Below are positions 25,547 through 36,082 of a stretch of 45,969 nucleotides of DNA, piece after piece; position 1 is the first letter of the stretch; the number at the start of each line of letters is the position of its first letter. The stretch spans positions 1 through 45,969 of the forward strand of contig CAWBYL010000007.1 in NCBI GenBank assembly GCA_963793025.1, in the 5' to 3' direction. The position numbers and the translations under genes were made by a program. The stretch is from CAWBYL01 sp963793025 (GTDB taxonomy: Bacteria; Actinomycetota; Acidimicrobiia; Acidimicrobiales; Acidimicrobilacustridaceae). The notes beneath the pieces are model-generated. The model worked only from the letters and a program-made list of their open reading frames with translations. It did no database searches and was not told where the DNA came from.

Positions 25547-27154
25547 GTGCTGGACGTGCGGGACCTGGTGGTCGAGATCGGCGGTAAGACGATCGTCGAC
25601 GGCGTCACCTTCCAGGTGCGCGCCGGCGACAAGGTCGGTCTCGTGGGCCGCAACGGGGCTGGCAAGACGACCCTCTTCAAGACGCTCGGCGGTGCCGCCA
25701 AGCCCCGGGCGGGCGCCGTCCGCCGGGGGGAGGCGACGGGCTACCTCTCGCAGGACCCACGCCAAGAGGCGATCCCGGACGACACGAACTGCCTGGCCCA
25801 CGTCCTGTCCGGTCGGGGTCTCGACGCCGCCGCCGACGAGCTGGAGAAGCTTCGCATCGCCATGGAGGAGGAGGCGAGCGACCGCAACATCGCCCGCTTC
25901 TCGGCCGCCCAGGAGCGCTTCGAGAACGACGGTGGCTACGCCGCCGAGGCCGACGCCCGGCGCCTCGTCGACGGTCTCGGCCTGCGCCCCGACCGGCTGG
26001 AGCTGACCCTCGCCGCCCTATCGGGGGGCGAGCGTCGACGCCTCGAGCTGGCCCGCATCCTCTTCGCCGGGAGCGATCTCCTGCTGCTCGACGAACCGAC
26101 CAACCACCTTGACGCCGACGCCCGGGACTGGCTGCTGCGGTTCCTACGCGGCTACCGAGGCGCCCTGCTCGTCATCAGCCACGATCTCGACCTCCTCGAC
26201 GAGGCCATCACGCGCGTCATCCATCTCGACCGGGAGGCCGAGGAGGCGGTGGGTGAGGTCGTCGAGTACAAGGGCACCTACAGCCAGTACCTTCGAGCCC
26301 GCGAGCGCGACGAGGAACGCCAGGCGAAGGTCGCCGACCAACAGCGCAGCGAGATCCAACGCCTGTCCACCCTCGCCGATTCGATGCGGGGACAGACCGC
26401 CAAGCGGGCCCGGGTCGCCAAGAACCTCGACAACCGGGTGCAGCGGATCCAGTCCGCCCAGATCGAAGGGCCGGCCAAGCGGCGCTCGCTCGAACTGCGC
26501 TTCCCTCCCCCACCCAGCAGCGGTCGCACGGTGCTGACCGCGACCGAGCTCTGGAAGGCCTACGGCGCCCTCGACGTGTTCGCCGACGTGTCCTTCGACG
26601 TGGGCCGAGGTGAGCGGCTGCTCATCATGGGCCTGAACGGCGCCGGCAAGACCACGCTCTTGAAGGTCCTGGCCGGGGCGCTGGAGGCCGACATGGGATC
26701 GGTCGAACCCGGTCTGCGGGTGTCGACCGGGTACTACGCCCAGGAGCACGAGGGCATCATCGAGGGGCGCACTCTGCTCGACCACATGCGGGACCAGGCC
26801 AACCTGGGCGACGAGCAGCTGCGCGCCCTCATGGGCATGTTCGGGTTGAGCGGGGACAAGGTCTTCCAGGACGCCGGCACCCTGTCGGGCGGGGAGAAGA
26901 CCAAGCTCGCCCTCGCCCAACTCGTCGCCGGACGCCACAACCTGTTGTTGCTCGACGAACCGACCAACAACCTCGACCCGATGTCCCGGACGGCCACCGG
27001 CCAGGCGCTGGCGGCGTGGCCGGGGACGATGATCGTGGTGAGCCACGACGTCGAGTTCGTGGAGGCGCTCGAGCCCGACCGTGTCCTGATGATGCCCGAG
27101 GGTCAGCTCGACTACTTCTCCCGGGACGCGCTCGAGCTGGTCGCACTGGCCTGA
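25547..27154 (+). CDS. ABC-F family ATPase
   Basis: 535 aa from the GTG at 25547, preceded by GGAG. Two ABC cassettes on one chain without membrane segments. First: Walker A GRNGAGKTT, signature LSGGERRRLELARIL, Walker B LLLLDEPTNHLD. Second: GLNGAGKTT, LSGGEKTKLALAQLV, LLLLDEPTNNLD. A basic helical linker (QRSEIQRLSTLADSMRGQTAKRAR-type, shortened here) lies between. ABC-F proteins act on the ribosome as translation factors or antibiotic-protection factors. Which subgroup this belongs to is not certain. Its last 43 bases overlap the convergent desaturase gene. Confidence 0.9.
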   Translation: MLDVRDLVVEIGGKTIVDGVTFQVRAGDKVGLVGRNGAGKTTLFKTLGGAAKPRAGAVRRGEATGYLSQDPRQEAIPDDTNCLAHVLSGRGLDAAADELEKLRIAMEEEASDRNIARFSAAQERFENDGGYAAEADARRLVDGLGLRPDRLELTLAALSGGERRRLELARILFAGSDLLLLDEPTNHLDADARDWLLRFLRGYRGALLVISHDLDLLDEAITRVIHLDREAEEAVGEVVEYKGTYSQYLRARERDEERQAKVADQQRSEIQRLSTLADSMRGQTAKRARVAKNLDNRVQRIQSAQIEGPAKRRSLELRFPPPPSSGRTVLTATELWKAYGALDVFADVSFDVGRGERLLIMGLNGAGKTTLLKVLAGALEADMGSVEPGLRVSTGYYAQEHEGIIEGRTLLDHMRDQANLGDEQLRALMGMFGLSGDKVFQDAGTLSGGEKTKLALAQLVAGRHNLLLLDEPTNNLDPMSRTATGQALAAWPGTMIVVSHDVEFVEALEPDRVLMMPEGQLDYFSRDALELVALA

Positions 27155-28107
27155 TCACCGTCGGGCGGGCTGCTCGCCGGGAAGGGGTCCACCCACGGCG
27201 GCGGCGACACGAACTGCCCGTGCCGGATGTCGGCCAGCAGTCGCGAATGGAAGCGCACGAAGGACGACTCGCGGTTCACGAGATAGGGCTCCAGCACCTC
27301 GTGAAACGCCACCAGGCTCGACGTGGGCACGGCGGGGTTGAGGTGGTGCTCACTGTGGTAGTTCGCATCCCACGCCAGGAAGCGGGTGAACCAGCTGCCG
27401 GTCGTCGTCCGGGTGATCTCGAGGGTTTCGGCCGGGCCGTAGGCGCAGCCATAGTGCTCGGCCAGCGTGATGTAGGCGAACAACGGGCTGCCGACGATCC
27501 AGGGGATGACGACGCCGAGCAGGAGCAGCCGCGGCGCCAGAACGGCAAGAGCGACGGCGCCTGCCACCGTCAGTGCCCCACAGAGGACCGAGAGCACCGC
27601 CAACGACCGGGTGACCCGGTTGCGGCTCCGGAGGGCGGCGAAGACCTGGACCGTGGAGGACGCCCGGACGCTGTGCGCCGCCACCAGCAGGTAGCCGACC
27701 CACTGCCAGACGCTGGTGAGGACGAAGATCGGTTCGCTGTCACCCCGGGCGTGGGTGTGGGCGTGATGGTCGAGGTGGGCGCGACGGTAGCCGGCATAGG
27801 GAACGCCCATGAACGTCCCCATGAGCAGGCCGAGGCCGTCGTTGAGCCGGGTACCGGGGAGAAGGGACCGGTGCAGGCACTCGTGCTGACCCGACATGAG
27901 GCTGCTGTAGAAGACCGTCATCAGGCCGATCCCGGCCACCGCTGCCCACGGGTTCCCTGTCACCAGGAGCCCGACGCCGACCACGGCGACGAGCAGGTTG
28001 GCCAGCAGGCGCACGGCGGCGAAGCGCCAGCTGGGGGACATCGACACGTGGTCCTCCAGCAGCTTCCTGACCACCGACGGCTCGTATGGGAGAACGGCAG
28101 CGTCCAT
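27112..28107 (-). CDS. Membrane fatty acid desaturase
   Basis: 331 aa. A di-iron membrane desaturase/hydroxylase with the three His boxes: SGQHECLHRS (HxxxH), HLDHHAHTH and NYHSEHHLNP. Four or so hydrophobic helices lie between (LLANLLVAVVGVGLLV, LLLLGVVIPWIVGSPL). The order and spacing are those of the FA_desaturase superfamily; acyl-lipid, carotenoid or sterol-like substrates are all possible. Of two close ATGs (28113 and 28107), the one at 28107 has correct spacing (eight bases) from the GGAGGAGG at 28123-28116. The gene follows prfB on the same strand after about 145 bases. Confidence 0.85.
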   Translation of the reverse strand: MDAAVLPYEPSVVRKLLEDHVSMSPSWRFAAVRLLANLLVAVVGVGLLVTGNPWAAVAGIGLMTVFYSSLMSGQHECLHRSLLPGTRLNDGLGLLMGTFMGVPYAGYRRAHLDHHAHTHARGDSEPIFVLTSVWQWVGYLLVAAHSVRASSTVQVFAALRSRNRVTRSLAVLSVLCGALTVAGAVALAVLAPRLLLLGVVIPWIVGSPLFAYITLAEHYGCAYGPAETLEITRTTTGSWFTRFLAWDANYHSEHHLNPAVPTSSLVAFHEVLEPYLVNRESSFVRFHSRLLADIRHGQFVSPPPWVDPFPASSPPDGDQASATSSSASREK

Positions 28108-28253
28108 GGTCATCGCCTCCTCCGTGGCTGGTGCGTCGACAGCGGTCGCCCCCCGACCGAAGGCCGGACGCAGCGGTGGCAGTGTCCCACGGGGGCGGCC
28201 GCCCCGTCGACGGCTCCTCGCCCCCCTGATGCGTCGGCGGAGACGGTCGACGC

Positions 28254-29372
28254 TCACTCGTCGCCGGCAGGATCCCCTTCGGCCCGTTCCCAGCGCAGGT
28301 AGGCCTCCATGAAACCGTCGAGGTCACCGTCGAGCACCGCTTCCACGTTGCCGACCTCGTACTCCGAGCGCAGGTCCTTGACCATCTGGTACGGCTGCAG
28401 GACGTAGGAGCGGATCTGGCTGCCGAAGCCCACCGATCGTTGCTCCCCGCGAATGGCCGAGAGCTCGGCCTCGCGCTCCTCGCGCTGGCGCTCGGCCAGC
28501 TTCACCCGCAGCATCTGCATGGCCACGTCCTTGTTCTGGTGCTGGCTGCGTTCGTTCTGGCAGGACGTGACGATCCCGGTGGGGAGGTGGGTGATCCGTA
28601 CTGCCGAGTCGGTGACGTTGACGTGCTGGCCGCCGGCGCCGGACGACCGGTAGGTGTCGATGCGCAGGTCCTTGTCCTCGATCTCGATGTCGGGAACGTC
28701 CTCCAGGAACGGCGTGACCTTCAGCGCGGCAAAGGCGGTCTGACGTTTGCCCTGGGCGTTGAACGGCGACATCCGCACCAGGCGGTGGACACCGTGCTCG
28801 GAGCGGAGCCGGCCGTAGGCATGTCGTCCCTTGACGACGAAGGTGGCCGACGAGATGCCCGCCTCGGAACCCGGCGAGACCTCGGTGAGGTCGACGTCGA
28901 AGCCGCGGCGCTCAGCCCAGCGGAGGTACATGCGCAGCAGGATGTTGGCCCAGTCCTGGGCGTCAGCGCCGCCCTCCCCCGACTGGATGTCGCAGATGGC
29001 GTTCAGGTCGTCGTGCTCGCCGGTGAACAGCGCCCGCAGCTCGAGCTCCTCGAAGTCACGCCGCAGCTGGCCGACGGCGGCGGTGATCTCCGACTCCACC
29101 GAGTCGTCGTCCTCCTCCTTGCCCAGCTCGAACAGCGTCTCGGCGTCCTCGATGCGCCCCTCGAGTCGGGCGAACAACTCGATGTCCTCCGTGCACGCCG
29201 CCAGCTCGCCGTTGATCTTGCGGGCCAGGTCCGGGTCGTCCCACAGGTCGGGGCGGCTCGCCTCGGTCTCGAGCTGGGGCCGGTTGGCGTTGAGCTCGTC
29301 GATGCGGAGGTAGTTGTGCGCCTCGTCGAGGCGGCGGCGCAGCGCGCCGAGATCGTCGGAGAAGTCCTTCAT
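28254..29372 (-). CDS. prfB: Peptide chain release factor 2
   Basis: 372 aa. It recognises UGA and UAA and triggers peptide release on the ribosome. The stop-codon recognition tripeptide SPF (in RMSPFNAQGKRQTAFA) and the catalytic GGQ (SSGAGGQHVNVTDSAVRITH) are present, as is the class signature SQHQNKDVAM. There is no in-frame UGA near codon 25, so the programmed +1 frameshift found in many bacteria is absent, as in other actinobacteria. It starts 16 bases after the secA stop and is probably co-transcribed with it. Confidence 0.95.
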   Translation of the reverse strand: MKDFSDDLGALRRRLDEAHNYLRIDELNANRPQLETEASRPDLWDDPDLARKINGELAACTEDIELFARLEGRIEDAETLFELGKEEDDDSVESEITAAVGQLRRDFEELELRALFTGEHDDLNAICDIQSGEGGADAQDWANILLRMYLRWAERRGFDVDLTEVSPGSEAGISSATFVVKGRHAYGRLRSEHGVHRLVRMSPFNAQGKRQTAFAALKVTPFLEDVPDIEIEDKDLRIDTYRSSGAGGQHVNVTDSAVRITHLPTGIVTSCQNERSQHQNKDVAMQMLRVKLAERQREEREAELSAIRGEQRSVGFGSQIRSYVLQPYQMVKDLRSEYEVGNVEAVLDGDLDGFMEAYLRWERAEGDPAGDE

Positions 29373-29388
29373 CGGATGAACGCCAGCC

Positions 29389-32109
<2,721 letters not shown>

Positions 32110-32122
32110 GGAACCGAGGAGT

Positions 32123-32518
32123 CTACCGGCGGGCCTCGGCGGCGAGAGCCAGCACCGTGGACGCGAGGGCGTGGGCCGCCCGGTCGAGCCCGAGAGTGAC
32201 CCGACGGGCCTCCGGGCGCCCGGTGAGGGGCACGAGCGTGTCGTCCGGCCCGTGCACCACGACGACACCCAGCACGGGCCGCTGCCGGCGCAGGGCGGCC
32301 TCGGCTTCGTCGGCACCGTCGGGCGGCAGGGCCGATCCGATCACGACCACCGGCGCCTCGCCGGGGGCCAGCACGCCGTCAGTGCGCTCGAGGAGGGTGT
32401 CGGTGTCGGGGGCCTCGGCGACGACCTCGAGAGAGGCCTCGGCCTCGAGCAGCAGGATGAGGTTGCGACGCACCATGGTGGATTCCACGGCCACCACCAC
32501 CGGAACCGTGTCGGTCAT
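32123..32518 (-). CDS. Degenerate response-regulator receiver-like protein
   Basis: 131 aa from the ATG at 32518, which overlaps the comF stop (ATGA). Stand-alone domain with the beta-alpha pattern of a CheY fold: VPVVVAVESTMVRRNLILLLEAEASLEVVAEA, then APVVVIGSALPPDGADEAEAAL and LGVVVVHG. The acidic pair that binds Mg at the end of strand 1 is Glu-Ser, and the phospho-accepting Asp at the end of strand 3 is Gly (VVVIGS). It therefore cannot be phosphorylated in the normal way. The assignment rests on secondary-structure pattern and is tentative. No output domain. Position between comF and secA. Confidence 0.6.
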   Translation of the reverse strand: MTDTVPVVVAVESTMVRRNLILLLEAEASLEVVAEAPDTDTLLERTDGVLAPGEAPVVVIGSALPPDGADEAEAALRRQRPVLGVVVVHGPDDTLVPLTGRPEARRVTLGLDRAAHALASTVLALAAEARR

Positions 32519-33135
32519 GCGGCGCGCCTTCCCGGAGCAGGGGTGCGGGCCAGCACCAGCGCGTGGATCTCCGCGACCCCGGTGGAGCGCAGGGCGGCCG
32601 CCGCCGCACCGAGGGTGGCTCCGGTGGTGCAGACGTCGTCGACGAGCAGGACCGGACCGGCGACCGTCGTGACCGGCCGGAAGCGAGGGCCGTCGATCCG
32701 CTCCGTGCGGGAACGACCGGTCTGGGGCGGTGCCGGCTCGCGGCGAAGCGTCTCGACGACCGGCCGGGCCAGCACCCCACCGACGAGGCGGGCCGAGAGC
32801 TCGGCCTGGTCGAACCCCCGCTGGCGACGCCGCGAGGGCGAGGTGGGAGCCCACGTGACCGTCACCAACGCCCGGCCGACGTCCTCGGGGAGGAGGCCGG
32901 CCGCGGCCGGGGCCAGAGACTCGAGTGAGACCCGGGCATTGCGGTACTTGACCGCGCTGACGAGGCGACGACCGACGCCCTCGTAGCTCATGAGCGCGTG
33001 GAGCGAGTCGAGCCCTTCGGGAACGCCCAGCGCCGGCGCGGGCCGGAGCTGCTGGGCGCACCCCGGGCACGGCGATGCGCCGACGACCCCGCAGACGGCG
33101 CAACGCGCCGGAAACCACATCCCGACCAACGACAT
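32515..33135 (-). CDS. comF: ComF family phosphoribosyltransferase-like protein
   Basis: 206 aa. The N-terminal zinc finger has C12-x2-C15 and C23-x2-C26. The C-terminal half is a type I phosphoribosyltransferase fold with the PRPP loop VLLVDDVCTTGATL and the family segment RRRQRGFDQAELSA. ComF/GntX proteins take part in DNA uptake during natural transformation in competent species; many actinobacteria carry one without known competence. Cytosolic. Head of the run comF, degenerate receiver, secA, prfB. Confidence 0.88.
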   Translation of the reverse strand: MSLVGMWFPARCAVCGVVGASPCPGCAQQLRPAPALGVPEGLDSLHALMSYEGVGRRLVSAVKYRNARVSLESLAPAAAGLLPEDVGRALVTVTWAPTSPSRRRQRGFDQAELSARLVGGVLARPVVETLRREPAPPQTGRSRTERIDGPRFRPVTTVAGPVLLVDDVCTTGATLGAAAAALRSTGVAEIHALVLARTPAPGRRAA

Positions 33136-33218
33136 GGACAGACCCTATCGACCGCCTCCGTCAGTGCACCGCTCGACCCCCACGGCCTCCCCGAGGACCG
33201 GCGGTGGGCCGCTGCTGG

Positions 33219-33695
33219 TTAGGCCTGGCACTTCTCGGTCACGTAGGCCTCGACATCGATCCGAGCCGACTCGACTGCAGGATCGCTGAGCTTCTGGAGG
33301 AAGCCCGCGTCCGACGATGCCGCGGCCAGGTCGTACTGGTGGCTCTGGAGGGTCGCGTCGAAGTCGCGGAGCATGTTGGCGTTCTTGGTGTAGGCGACCT
33401 TCAGCGAGGCGGGGGCCGTCCCCTCGGCCGTCGAGACCTTGCCGAGATAGGTCGACCACGCCTGCTGGAGCCCGGCGACATCGGTGTCGTCGATCTGCAT
33501 GTTGGAGGGCTCGAGGGCCACCGCCTCGCGGGCCTTGGTGCAGAACGCCCCCTTGGAGACGTCCTCGGTCCCCTGGCACCCGACGATGCTCAGGGTGGCC
33601 ACGGTGGTGACGGCCGCCAGGCCGAGCAGGCGTACACCGGCCCGCCGCGTACGGGCGTCGTTGCGCCGTCGCTGTTCGTCACGCTGATCGGTCAT
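33219..33695 (-). CDS. Secreted lipoprotein, last gene of the copper cluster
   Basis: 158 aa from the ATG at 33695 behind GGGAGGAAACC. A basic N-region, a hydrophobic helix at about residues 21-38, and a lipobox LSIVGC give a lipidated Cys40. The mature part is about 118 residues with two further Cys (AFCTKAREA and EKCQA), probably a disulfide, and amphipathic helices. No known family. Its start overlaps the end of the CopC-CopD gene by 17 bases, so it is translated with the cluster; a role as an outer-face accessory is inference. Confidence 0.75.
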   Translation of the reverse strand: MTDQRDEQRRRNDARTRRAGVRLLGLAAVTTVATLSIVGCQGTEDVSKGAFCTKAREAVALEPSNMQIDDTDVAGLQQAWSTYLGKVSTAEGTAPASLKVAYTKNANMLRDFDATLQSHQYDLAAASSDAGFLQKLSDPAVESARIDVEAYVTEKCQA

Positions 33696-35574
33696 GGTTT
33701 CCTCCCGCGAGCGCGACATCGGCGCGCTCTCGTTGATGGTGATCGGGGTTCTCGTCGACGAGGGGCTCGACGGGCGAGGGTCCTACGTGCCGGCGACGTC
33801 GCCGGCGGGCCAGCAGATGAAGGCCTCCGAGGAGGACGGCCAGGGCAGCGAGGCGATCGACGACCGGGGCGAGCGGGGAGTCCGACAGGACCGTCGGGGC
33901 CTGTGGAGCCGGCAACGGCTCGATGACCCAGTCGAACGCCACCGGGGCGACGGGGGCGCCCGGCCGGTCGATGACCACGGTGGCGGCGATCGGTCCGGGG
34001 GACTCGATGTTGACGGCGTCGAAGATCACGTTCCCGTCGGCATCGGGCGTGCCCCGTCGGACGATGGACTCGCCGGCCCCGGTGTCGAGGGTGACGGTGA
34101 CCTGCCCGACGACGCCGAGCGGTGGGCGTCGGGTGTCGAGCACGGCGACGTCGAGCGAGTTGGGCCCCGGGCGGTCCGGTCGCAGGGAGATCCGCACGAG
34201 GAGATCGTCGACGGCGGTCGTACGGACAGTCGGTGGGACGGCGGCCGGGCCGTCGAACCGGGCCCCGGTGGCGGGCGGAGCCGTGGCCAGCAGGGCTCCG
34301 GCGCCCAGGACGGTCATGAGCACGACGGCCTCGAGCACGAGGCTCGGCGACCGGGGTGACCGGTCGGAGCGGAGCCGCCAGTAATGGTGCCCGCCGACGA
34401 GGAGGGCACCGACGACGAGCACGAGCTTCACCACGAGCACGCGTCCGAAGTAGGTCGAGAGCAGGGCGGTCAGCGAGGTGACCTCGCGACCGGTGAGCAC
34501 CAGGCCCGAGGCCACGGTCACCGCAACGGCACCGACGGCGATCGGTGAGAACGCGCCGAGCACCTGCATGCGGGCCACCCGAGCGTGCTTCGGTACGACG
34601 AGCAGGATCACCACGAGGCCGCCGGCCCACAGCCCGATGGCGCCGACGTGGAGGGTCCGCAGCACAACTCCGGTGACGGCGGACCCGCCGGTCGTGGCGT
34701 GGGCGGACACGGCCGACGTGCCCAGGAGGGCCAGGAGCACGAGAGCGAGGACGCCTTCGAGCGGCGCGGTGCCGGGGTCCCCCGCCTCCAGACTCGGACC
34801 GGTCCAGCGCAGCCCGAGGAGGAGGACGACGGTGAAGCCGATGGTCATCCCCAGACGCCAGCCGAGGGCCCCGGCGAGCAGGACCCGCCCGGTCGTCGCG
34901 AGGAGCGGGCCGCCGATGTCGACGATGTCGACGGCGAGGGCGAGGAGTTGGGCGGCGAGCGCGGTCCCGGCCCCGATCCTGACCAGCCGGAGCGAGCGAC
35001 GCACGATGACGCGCCGGGACTCGGGGTTCTGGACCGAGCGGGCGAGCCAGACGGCGACGAACAGCGCACCGATGGCCACGACCAGACCGGCCCAACCCAC
35101 CCAGCGGACACCGGCCTCGATCGGATCTCCGGTCTCGATGGCCTGGCCGCCGGACGCCACGACGGCCTCGCCCACGCCGAAGACGACGGATCCGGTGGTG
35201 TCGTGCAGGTCGATGGGATCCCGAACGTCGTAGCGGACCCGGTAGGCGCCGTGCTCGAGCTCCGGCAGGTCGAGGCCCAGTTGGTTGCGGGCCGGGCCGG
35301 CGGTCACGACGGTTCCATCGATCGGATCGCCCGAGGCGTTCTCCAGATCGACATGGGCCAGATCGACCGACACGTCCTCGTCGAAGGTGAGGACCATCTC
35401 GGTCGGGCCCGTCTCCAACACCGACCCGTCCGCCGGGGAGGTGGTCTCGAGAGTCGTGTGGGCACTGGCCTGGCCGGCCAACGCGGCCATGGCCGCGCCG
35501 GCGAGGACGAGCGCGACGACACCCCTCGCCGCTGCTCGCCGCCACGAGCTGCATCCCGCCGCACGCCGCCTCAT
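33679..35574 (-). CDS. CopC-CopD fusion (copper resistance/uptake)
   Basis: 631 aa. Signal peptide residues 1-38 ending ASA, so the mature protein starts with His39, the residue that with a later His (here H124, DLHDTTG) binds Cu(II) in CopC. The CopC domain (about 39-135) is followed by a CopD-type membrane domain with about eight helices (RWVGWAGLVVAIGALFVAVWLA, TLHVGAIGLWAGGLVVILL, GRVLVVKLVLVVGALL). A beta-rich extracellular region of about 150 residues and one last helix with an RRRRRR-type basic tail complete it. CopC/CopD pairs deliver copper across or to the membrane for cupro-enzymes. The start is four bases after the 167-aa gene. Confidence 0.88.
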   Translation of the reverse strand: MRRRAAGCSSWRRAAARGVVALVLAGAAMAALAGQASAHTTLETTSPADGSVLETGPTEMVLTFDEDVSVDLAHVDLENASGDPIDGTVVTAGPARNQLGLDLPELEHGAYRVRYDVRDPIDLHDTTGSVVFGVGEAVVASGGQAIETGDPIEAGVRWVGWAGLVVAIGALFVAVWLARSVQNPESRRVIVRRSLRLVRIGAGTALAAQLLALAVDIVDIGGPLLATTGRVLLAGALGWRLGMTIGFTVVLLLGLRWTGPSLEAGDPGTAPLEGVLALVLLALLGTSAVSAHATTGGSAVTGVVLRTLHVGAIGLWAGGLVVILLVVPKHARVARMQVLGAFSPIAVGAVAVTVASGLVLTGREVTSLTALLSTYFGRVLVVKLVLVVGALLVGGHHYWRLRSDRSPRSPSLVLEAVVLMTVLGAGALLATAPPATGARFDGPAAVPPTVRTTAVDDLLVRISLRPDRPGPNSLDVAVLDTRRPPLGVVGQVTVTLDTGAGESIVRRGTPDADGNVIFDAVNIESPGPIAATVVIDRPGAPVAPVAFDWVIEPLPAPQAPTVLSDSPLAPVVDRLAALAVLLGGLHLLARRRRRRHVGPSPVEPLVDENPDHHQRERADVALAGGNHDRSA

Positions 35575-35578
35575 CAGG

Positions 35579-36082
35579 TCACCCCACCACCACTCCGTCG
35601 AGGGTCAGGTCGTCGACGCGCAGGGAGACCAGATCGCCTCGTTGCACGGCGTGCTCGGTGTTGGCGAGCAGGACGAAGCCCGAGTGGCCGGCGTCGGCCG
35701 TCGCGTCGTGGGTGTGGCCGGCGAGGGCCGGTGTGTCGAGGGTCCGGCCGCCGATCAAGACCGCCGGCGGGGTGTCCTCGTCGTGGAGCACGTCGGACTT
35801 CGACTCGTCGAGGACCTGGTACCGCAGCTCGATGATGCCTTCGGAGCCGGTGAGCACGACGGCGGTGAAGCGAACGCCGAACTTCTCCTCCATCTCCGCG
35901 TTGAGGGGGGTCTGCGGTGCGACGTAGGCGGGCACCGCCGAGGCTGGTTCGGCCATGGGCCGCCACCCGCGGGCGAGGAGGACGGCGACGGCGAACACCG
36001 CCACCGCCGCGGCACCGGCCAGCCACATCAGGGGTCGACGACCTCGGCCCGAGGACAACGGGATCAAGACGGTGGACGTCAT
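35579..36082 (-). CDS. Membrane-anchored His-containing protein, MCO-cluster accessory
   Basis: 167 aa. One helix at about residues 18-38, then an exported domain of about 125 residues with FTAVVLTGSEGIIELRYQVLD, GHTHDATADAGHSGFVLLAN and RGDLVSLRVDDL. His residues 100, 123, 125, 133 and 144 could bind copper. I recall similar single-helix proteins, with a GxIELRYxVLD strand and a final GDxVxVxIxD, next to multicopper oxidases in other bacteria, but they have no accepted name. The ATG overlaps the stop of MCO-C (ATGA) and the stop lies four bases before copC-copD, so it ties the oxidase group to the copper protein. Confidence 0.72.
   Translation of the reverse strand: MTSTVLIPLSSGRGRRPLMWLAGAAAVAVFAVAVLLARGWRPMAEPASAVPAYVAPQTPLNAEMEEKFGVRFTAVVLTGSEGIIELRYQVLDESKSDVLHDEDTPPAVLIGGRTLDTPALAGHTHDATADAGHSGFVLLANTEHAVQRGDLVSLRVDDLTLDGVVVG

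Noticed and set aside
28192..28205. GGGGCGGCCGCCCC palindrome between prfB and the desaturase gene
   Set aside because: No loop and no T-run, so not a terminator; such strings are expected by chance at this GC content.
29290..29372. Programmed frameshift at the start of prfB
   Set aside because: The frame is continuous from the ATG with no early in-frame TGA, so no recoding is needed.
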